DNA from: JAPSGM01 sp963777045
GTDB taxonomy: Bacteria; Chloroflexota; Limnocylindria; QHBO01
Assembly (NCBI GenBank): GCA_963777045.1
Contig: CAVZPD010000007.1
Location: 25,616-89,615, forward strand
Length of the DNA: 64,000 nucleotides
Reading direction: 5' to 3'
The notes under the pieces are model-generated. The model saw nothing but the letters and a program-made list of their open reading frames with translations. It did no database searches and was not told where the DNA came from. Position numbers and translations under genes: made by a program. This document shows, in pieces, positions 17,350-35,333 of the stretch; the stretch's first letter is position 1; each line of letters begins with the position of its first letter.

Positions 17350-18951
17350 GTGACCCTCACCCGACCCGTCCATCGCGACACGGCCGACCTGCTCTCAGCC
17401 GCTGCGCGGCGCCGCACGTTCGCGATCATCAGCCACCCCGACGCCGGCAAGACGACCCTGACCGAGAAGCTGCTGCTCTTCGGCGGCGCGGTGGAGGAGG
17501 CTGGATCGGTGCGCGCCCGTCGCCAGTCGCGCGGCACGGTCAGCGACTGGATGGAGATGGAGCGCCGCCGTGGCATCAGCGTCAGCTCCACGGTCCTGCG
17601 CTTCGAGCACGGCGGCCACCAGTACAACCTGGTCGACACTCCTGGCCACGCCGACTTCAGCGAGGACACCTACCGGACGCTCTGGGCCGTGGATGCCGCG
17701 CTGATGGTGCTCGACGCCGGTAAGGGCCTGGAGCCGCAGACGCTCAAGCTCTTCCAGGTCTGCCGCATGCGCGGCCTGCCCATCGTGACCTTCATCAACA
17801 AGTGCGACAGGCCGATGCTGCCGCCGCTGGCCCTCCTCGACCAGATCGAGGCCCGGATCGGCGTGCGGCCGGTGCCGCTGAACTGGCCAATCGGCATCCA
17901 CGGCAACCTCGCCGCATTGCTCGACATCGGTCCAGGCGAGGTCGTGGAGTCGCAGGCGACCGTCCACGGCGCCACCGCCGGCGGTGCGCGGCGCACCCCG
18001 GCCGATACCTGGGACGCGGGCGCCAGGGAGGCCGACTGGGCGGAGGCGCGCGAGGAGGTCGCGCTCGTCGCCGACGCGGTGCATCGGGCCGATGTCCTTG
18101 CCGAGCGGGTCACGCCGGTCTTCTTCGGCAGCGCGCTCACGAATGCGGGCCTTTCGCTCCTGCTCGAGCGCTTCGCTGACTTCAGCCCGCCGCCGGCACC
18201 GAGGGCAGGCACCGACGGCGACGCTCCGCCGATCGACGGCCAGTTCAGCGCCCAGGTCTTCAAGGTCCAGGCCAACACCGATCCGCGTCACCGCGATCGC
18301 GTGGCGTTCATGCGGATCAGCAGCGGGCGCTTCGAACGGGGCATGACGGCCTTCAACCAGCGGACCGGCCGGCGCCTCTCGCTGAGCTACTCGAACGAGC
18401 TGTTCGGCCAGGAGCGCCAGACGATCGACAGCGCCGTACCGGGCGACGTGATCGGCATCGTGAACGCCACCGGCGTCCAGGTGGGCGACACGCTCTCCGA
18501 GGACGGGACGATCGCCTACCCACCGATCCCCGAATTCCTCCCGGAGCGCTTCGCCACGATCCGCAACGTCGACGCCTCGCGTTACAAGCAGTTCCACGCG
18601 GGCATGCGACAGCTCGAGGAGGAGGGCGTCATCCGCGTCCTGCATCGTGCCGATGGAACGGGGGAGCGCCTGGTCGGCGTGGTCGGTGAGTTGCAGCTCG
18701 AGGTCGCCGTGGAGCGGCTCACCAATGAGTTCGGCTGCCGCGTGGAGCGCCATGCAGCGGTGTGGGAGGCTTGCCGCGCGATCGACCCGCACGACGCTCC
18801 CCGCGTGCCGGCGCAGCGCAACCTGGCGATCGTCACCGATGGCTCCGGCCGGACCCTGGTTCTCGCCACGAGCAGCTTCGTCTTCGAGCGACTCGACCGA
18901 GATGTGCATGACCTGCGGTGGCAGGCTGCCGGAGTCGATCCCGAGGCCTAG
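17350..18951 (+). CDS. prfC: Peptide chain release factor 3
   Basis: GTPase that recycles RF1/RF2 from the terminating ribosome. G1 SHPDAGKTTLTEK, the RF3-typical SRGTVSDWMEMERRRGISV, G3 DTPGHADF and G4 NKCD identify RF3 rather than EF-G. 533 aa, close to the usual length. The GTG at 17350 has AGGAAG upstream and yields the normal short N terminus. It appears monocistronic. RF3 is patchily distributed, so its place inside the accessory block fits independent gain. Confidence 0.94.
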   Translation: MTLTRPVHRDTADLLSAAARRRTFAIISHPDAGKTTLTEKLLLFGGAVEEAGSVRARRQSRGTVSDWMEMERRRGISVSSTVLRFEHGGHQYNLVDTPGHADFSEDTYRTLWAVDAALMVLDAGKGLEPQTLKLFQVCRMRGLPIVTFINKCDRPMLPPLALLDQIEARIGVRPVPLNWPIGIHGNLAALLDIGPGEVVESQATVHGATAGGARRTPADTWDAGAREADWAEAREEVALVADAVHRADVLAERVTPVFFGSALTNAGLSLLLERFADFSPPPAPRAGTDGDAPPIDGQFSAQVFKVQANTDPRHRDRVAFMRISSGRFERGMTAFNQRTGRRLSLSYSNELFGQERQTIDSAVPGDVIGIVNATGVQVGDTLSEDGTIAYPPIPEFLPERFATIRNVDASRYKQFHAGMRQLEEEGVIRVLHRADGTGERLVGVVGELQLEVAVERLTNEFGCRVERHAAVWEACRAIDPHDAPRVPAQRNLAIVTDGSGRTLVLATSSFVFERLDRDVHDLRWQAAGVDPEA

Positions 18952-19026
18952 TGCCGCAAGCCCTGGACGGCGCGACTCGCTGAGCACCTTCGTGTTCGTG
19001 CTGTTCACCGCTCGGACGCGGGTCCT

Positions 19027-19248
19027 GTGCTCCTTGCGGGGGCCGTCCTCCCCATGTTCGGTGTGACTGACGTGACCCAGGGCGGCGGGATGCTTGCGCT
19101 TGTGCCAGGCGGCCTCTTCGAGCTGATTCTGCCGATCTGGCTTCTCGCCAAGGGCTTCGGCCATCCGGTCGGCGCGGAGCCGACGTTGCCGAATGCTGCC
19201 GATCACGCACCTATCGGGGATTCGCCTGGGGTCACCGCCGCACCGTAG
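19027..19248 (+). pseudogene. Possible C-terminal remnant of a small membrane protein (DUF4386-like)
   Basis: A 73-codon frame contains two hydrophobic stretches; the second, LFELILPIWLLAKGF, resembles the last helix of DUF4386-type membrane proteins. The N-terminal part expected of that family is not found upstream. The tail after residue 45 is unstructured. It could also be an unrelated short peptide. Confidence 0.3.
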
Positions 19249-19342
19249 CGGTCGCCCGGCAGCCACCGCTGGTGGCAGCGCGCTCCCCACTGGACCGATG
19301 TTGGGACCACGCGAATGATTCGAGGGTTGCTCTCGCGGCGCG

Positions 19343-19518
19343 CGATAGATCGGTCCATCCACGGCCTGGCGTCCCGTTCAGGTCCAGTCCTGCCGATGTA
19401 TCGGTACAAGGTGAGCGTGGACGCTGCCGGGAGGCGCACTTCAGGCACGGGCTGTACCGATAGATCAGCCAGATGAACGCCTGAACCGCGCGTTTGGCGC
19501 AGAACTGCCGATCTATCG
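19343..19518. repeat. Nested inverted repeats around a GATCTATCGG motif
   Basis: Outer pair: CGATAGATCGG (19343-19353) and its exact complement CCGATCTATCG (19508-19518). Inner pair: GATGTATCGGTACA (19395-19408) and TGTACCGATAGATC (19453-19466), 13 of 14 matching. All four copies are versions of one motif in alternating orientation. Confidence 0.75.
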
Positions 19519-19542
19519 TGTTGAGTGTCATCCGAGCGCTGC

Positions 19543-19558
19543 CTTGGATAGGTCCAAG
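19543..19558. repeat. Palindrome CTTGGA-4-TCCAAG
   Basis: A perfect 6-bp inverted repeat with a TAGG centre, just downstream of the nested repeats. It has the size of a dimeric-regulator half-site pair, but no flanking gene clearly depends on it. Confidence 0.4.
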
Positions 19559-19973
19559 CACCGGGTGCCGACCCCCACCAAACGCTGGTTCGCCCTCGTC
19601 CCGCAGTGAGGGCGATGGGTCAAGGACCCTCTGCGTCATCGGGGCCGCGGGTGCCTGCGCGTACGCGAACTGCGCGAGAACGAAGGCGGCCTCGAAGAGG
19701 TTGAACGCTGGCGCCGTGACGTAGAAGGCCGCGCTGAAGATCATGGAACACACCGAGCACTGCCGGGATCAACGGCACCTGGAACCCGTCATGGACACGT
19801 CGGCCGGAATGGGTTCCCCCAGGCGGCTCGTGTCCCGATGGGGCTGACTGGCACTTGGTCCATCGCCAGGCCGACCGATACGCTGCCCGCAAGCCTCGGG
19901 GCGCTTCGACGTGCGGCTCTTCAGGTGTGGTTCCCGTTCACGTGCGTCCGCAACGGAGGCCTTGAGTCCAGCC

Positions 19974-20666
19974 ATGCACCACCGAGTCGGCTTCTGGGCG
20001 GCCGTTCTGACCGTCCTCGTCACGGCGACGTTCGCGGTCGCCGGGTTCTTGGCGCCCGGCAGGAGTGGCCCCTTCTGCGGGCCGACCACATGGGCCTGCA
20101 TCCCCGCCCCGTATGTCGATGTGGCTCAGTTCATCCCCGGCGATTACCTGTGGATGATCCCGGGCATCCTGCTGACGCCGGTCTTCGTCGTGCTCATCGC
20201 CGCCATCCACGACTACGCATCGGAGCCGCGGAAGATCTTCAGCCGGATCGCCCTGGCCTTCGCACTGACCTACGCGATCGTCATCGGGGGCACCTACTTC
20301 GCCCAGTTCGCGGTCGTCATCCCGAGCCTGCACGCCGGTGAGACCCAGGGCCTCTCGCTGTTCAGTCAGTACAACCCGCACGGACTGTTCATCGCCGGCG
20401 AGGTGCTCGGCTACTTGGCCATGAGCCTCGCCTTCGTGTTCGCCGGCGCGGTGTTCGCGGGCCGCCGCATCGAGCGCGCGATCCGCTGGCTGTTCATGGG
20501 CGGCTTCGTCCTGGCCGTCGCGACATTCATCGGCTTCTGGATCGTCGGCGGCGACCTCATCGCCTTCGAGATAGCGGTCATCTCGATCAACTGGATCGTC
20601 CTCATCGCCTCGGGGGTGCTCCTGAGCCTGGTGTTCCGGCGCGCCGGGCGGTCCGCGCGAAGCTAG
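19974..20666 (+). CDS. Polytopic membrane protein, function unknown
   Basis: 230 aa with six or seven hydrophobic helices. A Cys-containing extracytoplasmic loop (SGPFCGPTTWACIPAP, about residues 30-45) follows the first helix; two Cys could form a disulfide. A conserved-looking YNPHGLFIAGEVLGYLAMSL segment lies mid-protein. The ATG at 19974 has GGAGG 14 bases upstream. The overall pattern recalls small DUF4386-like membrane proteins, but I cannot assign a function. It lies in the accessory block. Confidence 0.65.
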   Translation: MHHRVGFWAAVLTVLVTATFAVAGFLAPGRSGPFCGPTTWACIPAPYVDVAQFIPGDYLWMIPGILLTPVFVVLIAAIHDYASEPRKIFSRIALAFALTYAIVIGGTYFAQFAVVIPSLHAGETQGLSLFSQYNPHGLFIAGEVLGYLAMSLAFVFAGAVFAGRRIERAIRWLFMGGFVLAVATFIGFWIVGGDLIAFEIAVISINWIVLIASGVLLSLVFRRAGRSARS

Positions 20667-20906
20667 CGCTCAGCGGGGTTTCGGTCGAACGCGTATCGGC
20701 GTCCGGCAAGTGCTCAGCCATTGACGCCCGGTGAACAACACCTGGGCCACGTGGTGCGATGGCCGGGAACCGGAACACGACGCGCGCCGAGGGTGGGCAA
20801 CCGCTTGACCGGCGTAGAAGCCTGCCGAAGGGTACAGTGCGGGACCTGGCCGTGGCGGCGCGTCGGATTCACCAGGAGAGAGCAAAAGGACTTCCCGCCA
20901 CGAGCC

Positions 20907-21089
20907 ATGAAGGTCTCTGTGACGTTCGATTGGCGAGACATCGGCGAGGTTCGACTCGCCGGGAGCGCCCTCGTCTTTCCGGCATTGATGGACGAGCCGG
21001 GCGTCTACCGATTCGGGTTCAGCGGACACCGAGCCGATGGGTCCTACGTCGGCGCGGCATTGTTAAGCCCCATCCAAGGTCCGGCCTGA
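20907..21089 (+). pseudogene. Truncated GIY-YIG-like protein (N-terminal fragment)
   Basis: 60 codons. FDWRDIGEV, then MDEPGVYRFGFSG and SYVGAA resemble the opening of GIY-YIG nuclease-like proteins, where PGVYRF...YVGE starts the catalytic domain. The frame then ends within about a dozen codons, so the catalytic body is missing, and no continuation is seen in the other frames. Probably a remnant. Confidence 0.4.
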
Positions 21090-21414
21090 GATCTTCCGAG
21101 CGTGGGTCCTGATACCGGAGAGGAGCCTTCCCGACCATCGAGCCGCGCCCCGTGGATACCGTTCAGTGCCTGTCGAGACCCGAAGCGAGCACTGCTCATG
21201 GATTTTGGACTCGGCGCCTGCTGTATTCAGGCCATCCAGCACTAGCCCACCGGGCTACGCCTCATCACGCTCCATCTGCTGAGCAGCAGATCCGCCGCTC
21301 GCCGCGCGCGACTGGCGCTTGTCTGTCCCCGCGGCCTTACTCGTCTTGAAGAACCCATCGGCCCCTTCGCGGTCAGTTGTGCGGATGGGGCTGCCCCAGT
21401 ACCGGAGGAAGATG
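21090..21414. other. Gap of about 325 bases with no gene recognised
   Basis: No convincing coding frame, tRNA or strong promoter is visible between the GIY-YIG-like fragment and the next gene. Only the ribosome binding site of that gene, GGAGGA at 21404-21409, is clear. Confidence 0.5.
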
Positions 21415-21888
21415 ATGGATACGACGAGGCAGCGCGAGCAGGGGCCGCGACTGCCGCCGCGCTGGTTCATCCGCTCGTTCTGGGCGGTGCAGCGTGCCGC
21501 CTATGGAGTGAGCTGCGGCCGCTTGGGCCTGGTGACCGCCAAGCCAGACCGCCAGGGCATGCTTCGGCTCCGAACGGTGGGGCGTCGCAGCGGCAAGGAG
21601 CGGAGTGCCATCCTCGGCTACTTCGAGGACGGTCCCGACCTCGTCACCATGGCCATGAACGGCTGGGCCGATGCCGAGCCCGCCTGGTGGCTGAACCTGC
21701 AAGCCCATCCCGATACCACTGTCGATCTCCCCGGCGGGTCGCGCCCCGTCCATGCACGTGCAGCAAGCCCGGATGAGCGACCGCGCCTGTGGACCAGGTG
21801 GGCGGAGCTGGACAAGGGCCTCGACTCGTTCGCCGCGCGGCGCTCCCGCGAAACCGCGGTCGTGATCCTGTCGCCCCGTCCTGAGTAG
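21415..21888 (+). CDS. Deazaflavin (F420)-type nitroreductase family protein (DDN/DUF385-like)
   Basis: 157 aa, split-barrel fold expected. LRTVGRRSGKERSAIL and the WWLNLQAHPDTTVDL block are hallmarks of the Ddn-like family, which uses reduced F420 to reduce quinones or nitro compounds. The substrate is unknown. The second of two adjacent ATGs (21415) is chosen because GGAGG is then 6 bases upstream. If the cofactor call is right, the organism makes F420, as many Actinobacteria and Chloroflexota do. It lies just before the rpoB promoter. Confidence 0.8.
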   Translation: MDTTRQREQGPRLPPRWFIRSFWAVQRAAYGVSCGRLGLVTAKPDRQGMLRLRTVGRRSGKERSAILGYFEDGPDLVTMAMNGWADAEPAWWLNLQAHPDTTVDLPGGSRPVHARAASPDERPRLWTRWAELDKGLDSFAARRSRETAVVILSPRPE

Positions 21889-21971
21889 GGTTCCTCGCGG
21901 ACCCTCGAGCATTTCAAACGGATGGGCGAGACCCGTTGGGCTTGCCAGGATTGGAGAATGGACCGCTTCGG

Positions 21972-21999
21972 TTGACGAAGCGATAGAGGGTGATATACT
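21972..21999 (+). promoter_or_regulatory. rpoBC promoter
   Basis: TTGACG (21972-21977), a 16-base spacer and TATACT (21994-21999), preceded by an extended TGA. It is near-consensus and lies about 60 bases before rpoB. Confidence 0.75.
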
Positions 22000-22059
22000 G
22001 CCCGTTCGCATGTCCGCGCCTCAGCATGCGTTCCACCCTGCCCCCGATAGGAGTCCTGA

Positions 22060-25542
<3,483 letters not shown>

Positions 25543-25547
25543 CCACG

Positions 25548-25573
25548 GCGTGGCGCCGGCTTCGGCGCCACGC
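25548..25573 (+). terminator. Hairpin between rpoB and rpoC
   Basis: GCGTGGCGCC (25548-25557) pairs perfectly with GGCGCCACGC (25564-25573) around GGCTTC, 6 bases after the rpoB stop. There is no U tract, so it is more likely an RNA-processing or stability element or a partial attenuator than a full terminator. Confidence 0.5.
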
Positions 25574-25663
25574 ACAGCCATCGGTCCATCACCTGTCGGG
25601 GCGTGGTCATCCCCGTCGCAGCGACCAGTACGCGGCGTTCAGCCGCAGGAGTCGTAGTCGCAC

Positions 25664-30103
<4,440 letters not shown>

Positions 30104-30128
30104 CGGTCACCTCCTGCCACACCGCGAG

Positions 30129-30158
30129 GGCGGGCCGGGGCAACCGGTCCGCCTTCGT
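30129..30158 (+). terminator. Terminator-like hairpin after rpoC
   Basis: GGCGGGCCGG (30129-30138) pairs with CCGGTCCGCC (30144-30153), one G-U, around a 5-base loop. TTCGTT follows. It lies 25 bases after the rpoC stop and merges into the first unit of the palindrome array. Confidence 0.55.
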
Positions 30159-30458
30159 TGCACCTGCCGCAACGTTTCGCTCCGGGCAGTCTGGGTGATG
30201 GGCCTTCTGGAGTGATTCGTTGCACCTGCCGCAACGTTTCGCGCCGGCAGCGTCCGTCTGGAGTGATTCGTTGCACCTGCCGCAACGTTTCGCGCGGGAA
30301 GGGTCGGTCTGGAGTGATTCGTTGCACCTGCCGCAACGTTTCGCGCGGGAAGGGTCGGTCTGGAGTGATTCGTTGCACCTGCCGCAACGTTTCGCTCCGG
30401 AGCCCGCCGAAATGCAGCATCCGGGAGTGGATTGTTGCGCTGGATGCAACGGGAACGC
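30154..30458. repeat. Tandem array of short palindromes between rpoC and rpsL
   Basis: A 27-base element is repeated exactly at 30154, 30216, 30267, 30318 and 30369. Spacing is 62, then 51, 51 and 51 bases; a degenerate sixth copy is near 30432-30458. Each element holds CGTTGC-7 bases-GCAACG followed by TTTCGC. The linkers between copies 2-5 are also nearly identical, so these are true tandem repeats. On RNA each copy forms a 6-bp hairpin with a short U run. Confidence 0.92.
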
Positions 30459-30529
30459 GATCCGGGCGCGAGCCGGCACATCTATCGGTAACCCGCGCGC
30501 ACGACCGGTGCATGGCGTGGGCCCGTCGG

Positions 30530-30559
30530 TTGACACTCCATCGGGCCGAACCGTATACT
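30530..30559 (+). promoter_or_regulatory. Promoter of the str-S10-spc ribosomal operon
   Basis: TTGACA (30530-30535), an 18-base spacer and TATACT (30554-30559). This is the closest to consensus in the window. It lies about 160 bases before rpsL and just after the palindrome array. Confidence 0.8.
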
Positions 30560-30717
30560 CCGCCTTCGGTGTCCCGGTCGTCGGGGCGCCTTCGTGTGTG
30601 CCCTTTCGGGCACCCCTTGCTGAAGCTCAAGAGTGGCCCGTCTCGGGGTCGCCGTGTGTCCGGCGGGGAGCGAAATCGAACCAGATCCAGATCTAGCGAA
30701 CGAACGCGAGGTTCTCG
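30560..30717 (+). promoter_or_regulatory. rpsL leader with two hairpins
   Basis: About 150 untranslated bases. The first stem is 30568-30576 with 30582-30590 (9 bp, two G-U). The second is GTGCCC-TTTC-GGGCAC (30598-30613). No U tract follows either. The length and hairpins suggest translational or processing control of the first ribosomal genes; no known leader family is recognised. Confidence 0.4.
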
Positions 30718-31131
30718 TTGCCAACAATCAGCCAGCTGGTCCGCAAGGGCCGCAAGCCGGCAGGCAAGAAGGTCAAGGCGCCGGCACTGCGCCGCACGCT
30801 CAACACGCTGGAGCAGACCAGCTCCATGGGGCGTGGCGCACCGCAGCGCCGTGGTGTCTGCCTGCAGGTCATGACGCGCACCCCGAAGAAGCCGAACTCG
30901 GCTCTCCGCAAGGTTGCCCGCGTCCGGCTGGTCAACGGGATGGAGGTCACTGCCTACATCCCGGGCATCGGGCACAACCTGCAGGAGCACTCGGTCGTGC
31001 TCGTTCGCGGCGGCAAGGTCCGTGACCTGCCGGCGGTCAAGTACCACATCGTGCGCGGCACCCTGGATGCCGCCGGTGTGCGCGACCGCAAGCAGGGGCG
31101 CAGCAAGTACGGCGCGAAGAAGGGCAGCTAG
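30718..31131 (+). CDS. rpsL: 30S ribosomal protein S12
   Basis: Decoding-centre protein. PTISQLVRKGRKP opens it, and the streptomycin-site segments TPKKPNSALRKVARVRL and VRGGKVRDLPAVKYH are intact. 137 aa. The start codon is TTG (30718), with GAGG 7 bases upstream. First gene of the ribosomal super-operon. Confidence 0.97.
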   Translation: MPTISQLVRKGRKPAGKKVKAPALRRTLNTLEQTSSMGRGAPQRRGVCLQVMTRTPKKPNSALRKVARVRLVNGMEVTAYIPGIGHNLQEHSVVLVRGGKVRDLPAVKYHIVRGTLDAAGVRDRKQGRSKYGAKKGS

Positions 31132-31135
31132 ACCC

Positions 31136-31609
31136 ATGCCTCGCCGTCCCACCATCGCGCGCAAGACGAAGTACCAGGAGGAGCTGGCCGGCACCGCGCT
31201 GACGATCGACCAGTTCACCAACAAGCTGATGCGCGGCGGGAAGCGCCAGCTCGCTTCGCGCATCCTGGAGGACGCCATCGCGCGCTGCGAGAAGTCGGCC
31301 GGTCGCGCCGGGGTGGAGGTCATGGAGCTCGCCCTGCGCAACGCGATGCCGCTGATCGAGGTCAAGCCCAAGCGCGTCGGCGGTTCGACCTACCAGATCC
31401 CCGTCGAGGTGCGCGCAGACCGCCGCATCAGCCTGGGGATGCGCTGGCTGATCGAGTCCGCGCGCAAGCGGAACGGCCGCAGCATGGCCGAGAAGCTGGC
31501 CGCCGAGTTCATGGACGCCTCGAATGGCGTTGGCGCCGCGGTCAAGCGCCGCGAGGACACGCACAGGATGGCTGAGGCAAACCGTGCCTTCAGCCACTTC
31601 AAGTGGTAG
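31136..31609 (+). CDS. rpsG: 30S ribosomal protein S7
   Basis: Primary 16S rRNA binder of the small-subunit head. MPRRPTIARKTKYQEEL and the family blocks LMRGGKRQLASRIL and VGGSTYQIPVEVR are visible. 157 aa. It starts 4 bases after the rpsL stop. Confidence 0.97.
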   Translation: MPRRPTIARKTKYQEELAGTALTIDQFTNKLMRGGKRQLASRILEDAIARCEKSAGRAGVEVMELALRNAMPLIEVKPKRVGGSTYQIPVEVRADRRISLGMRWLIESARKRNGRSMAEKLAAEFMDASNGVGAAVKRREDTHRMAEANRAFSHFKW

Positions 31610-31617
31610 GCGCGACC

Positions 31618-33720
<2,103 letters not shown>

Positions 33721-33753
33721 GACCGGAAGAAAAGGAGCAACGAAGGACAGACC

Positions 33754-34959
33754 ATGGCCAAGCAGAAGTTCGACCGATCCAAGCCGCACGTGAACGTGGG
33801 CACCATCGGTCACGTTGACCACGGCAAGACCACCCTGACGGCGGCGATCACGAAGTACCTGGCGCTGAGCGGCGGGGCTGACTTCCGCGCCTTCGACTCG
33901 ATCGACAACGCTCCCGAGGAGCGTCAGCGCGGCATCACCATCGCGATCGCGCACGTCGAGTACACGACCGCGAACCGCCACTACGCGCACGTCGACTGCC
34001 CCGGTCACGCCGACTACATCAAGAACATGATCACCGGTGCCGCCCAGATGGACGGCGCCATCCTGGTCGTGTCCGCCGCCGACGGGCCGATGCCCCAGAC
34101 GCGCGAGCACATCCTGCTGGCCCGCCAGGTGGAGGTCCCGTCGCTGGTCGTCTACCTCAACAAGGTGGACATGGTCGACGACGAGATGCTGGTCGACCTG
34201 GTCGAGATGGAGGTCCGGGAGCTCCTCAGCAAGTACGAGTTCCCCGGCGATGACATCCCGGTCATCCGCGGCTCGGCGCTCAAGGCGCTCGAGTCGAGCA
34301 GCACCGATCCGGAGGCGGAGGAGTACGCCTCAATCAAGGAGCTGATGGAGGCGGTCGACAGTTACATCCCGACCCCCGAGCGCGACATCGACAAGCCGTT
34401 CCTGATGCCGATCGAGGACGTCTTCGGCATCAAGGGCCGCGGCACGGTGGCCACCGGTCGCATCGAGCGCGGTACGGTCAACACCGGCGAGAGCGTCGAG
34501 CTGGTGGGCATCCACCAGGACAAGGCGCGCAGCCTGGTGGTGACCGGCGTCGAGATGTTCAAGAAGACCCTCGACCGCGGCGAGGCGGGCGACAACGTCG
34601 GCCTGCTGCTGCGAGGCATCGAGCGCGACGAGATCGAGCGGGGCCAGGTGCTGGCCAAGCCCGGCAGCGTCAAGCCCGGCACCAAGTTCAAGGCCGAGGT
34701 GCTCGTCCTGAGCAAGGAGGAGGGCGGCCGCCATACGCCGTTCTACGCCGGCTACCGCCCGCAGTTCTACCTCCGCACGACCGATGTCACCGGGGCGATC
34801 AAGCTCCCGGAGGGCGTCGAGATGATCATGCCGGGCGACAACGTCAACATCGACGTCGAGCTGATCACGCCCATCGCCATCGAGCAGGGGCAGCGCTTCG
34901 CAATTCGCGAGGGCGGCCACACCGTCGGGGCGGGCGTGATCACCGAGGTCATCGGCTAA
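33754..34959 (+). CDS. tuf: Elongation factor Tu
   Basis: Delivers aminoacyl-tRNA to the ribosome. GHVDHGKTTLTAAITKYL, the effector segment RGITIAIAHVEY, DCPGHADYIKNMITGAAQMD and NKVDM are all present. 401 aa. AAGGAG lies upstream of the ATG. It is the only tuf copy in the window; none sits by the tRNA cluster. Confidence 0.98.
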   Translation: MAKQKFDRSKPHVNVGTIGHVDHGKTTLTAAITKYLALSGGADFRAFDSIDNAPEERQRGITIAIAHVEYTTANRHYAHVDCPGHADYIKNMITGAAQMDGAILVVSAADGPMPQTREHILLARQVEVPSLVVYLNKVDMVDDEMLVDLVEMEVRELLSKYEFPGDDIPVIRGSALKALESSSTDPEAEEYASIKELMEAVDSYIPTPERDIDKPFLMPIEDVFGIKGRGTVATGRIERGTVNTGESVELVGIHQDKARSLVVTGVEMFKKTLDRGEAGDNVGLLLRGIERDEIERGQVLAKPGSVKPGTKFKAEVLVLSKEEGGRHTPFYAGYRPQFYLRTTDVTGAIKLPEGVEMIMPGDNVNIDVELITPIAIEQGQRFAIREGGHTVGAGVITEVIG

Positions 34960-34963
34960 CGCG

Positions 34964-35272
34964 ATGGCCAAGCAGCGCATCCGCATCCGGCTCAAGGCGT
35001 ACGACCACAAGCTGCTCGACCAGTCGGCCGAGCAGATCGTGGAGACCGCGCAGCGAACCGGGGCCGCGATAGCGGGACCGGTCCCGCTGCCGACTCGGAT
35101 CGAGAAGTACACCGTCATCCGCGGGCCGTTCGTGCACAAGGACGGGCGGGAGCAGTTCGAGATCAGGACGCACAAGCGGCTGATCGACATCATCGATCCG
35201 TCGACCAAGACGGTGGATGCGCTGATGCGGCTCAGTCTGGCCGCAGGCGTGGATATCGAAATCAAGATGTGA
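34964..35272 (+). CDS. rpsJ: 30S ribosomal protein S10 / NusE
   Basis: 102 aa. RIRLKAYDHKLLDQSAEQIV and GPVPLPTRIEKYTVIRGPFV identify S10, which also partners NusB and NusG in antitermination. It begins 4 bases after tuf, so the str and S10 groups are continuous. Confidence 0.98.
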   Translation: MAKQRIRIRLKAYDHKLLDQSAEQIVETAQRTGAAIAGPVPLPTRIEKYTVIRGPFVHKDGREQFEIRTHKRLIDIIDPSTKTVDALMRLSLAAGVDIEIKM

Positions 35273-35333
35273 AGCGGGGGCTCCGCACCGTAGGAGCCCC
35301 AACTTCCGCCATCGAGGAGAGGAAGTCACCAGA

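Larger units (their letters stand above)
18952..19973. other. About 1 kb without an intact gene
   Basis: No convincing complete gene. It holds a possible gene fragment (19027-19248), a set of nested inverted repeats (19343-19518) and a short palindrome (19543-19558). Open frames on the minus strand here lack codon structure and cross the repeats. The stretch looks like degraded or regulatory DNA. Confidence 0.6.

Noticed and set aside
19232..19753. Minus-strand protein of about 170 residues
   Set aside because: Only its first 35 residues look membrane-like. The rest crosses the nested inverted repeats with no protein character, and no ribosome binding site is seen.
30154..30395. CRISPR array
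   Set aside because: The 27-base repeats look CRISPR-like at first, but the sequences between copies 2-5 are nearly identical, the spacing is 51 with one 62, and there are no cas genes. It is a tandem repeat.
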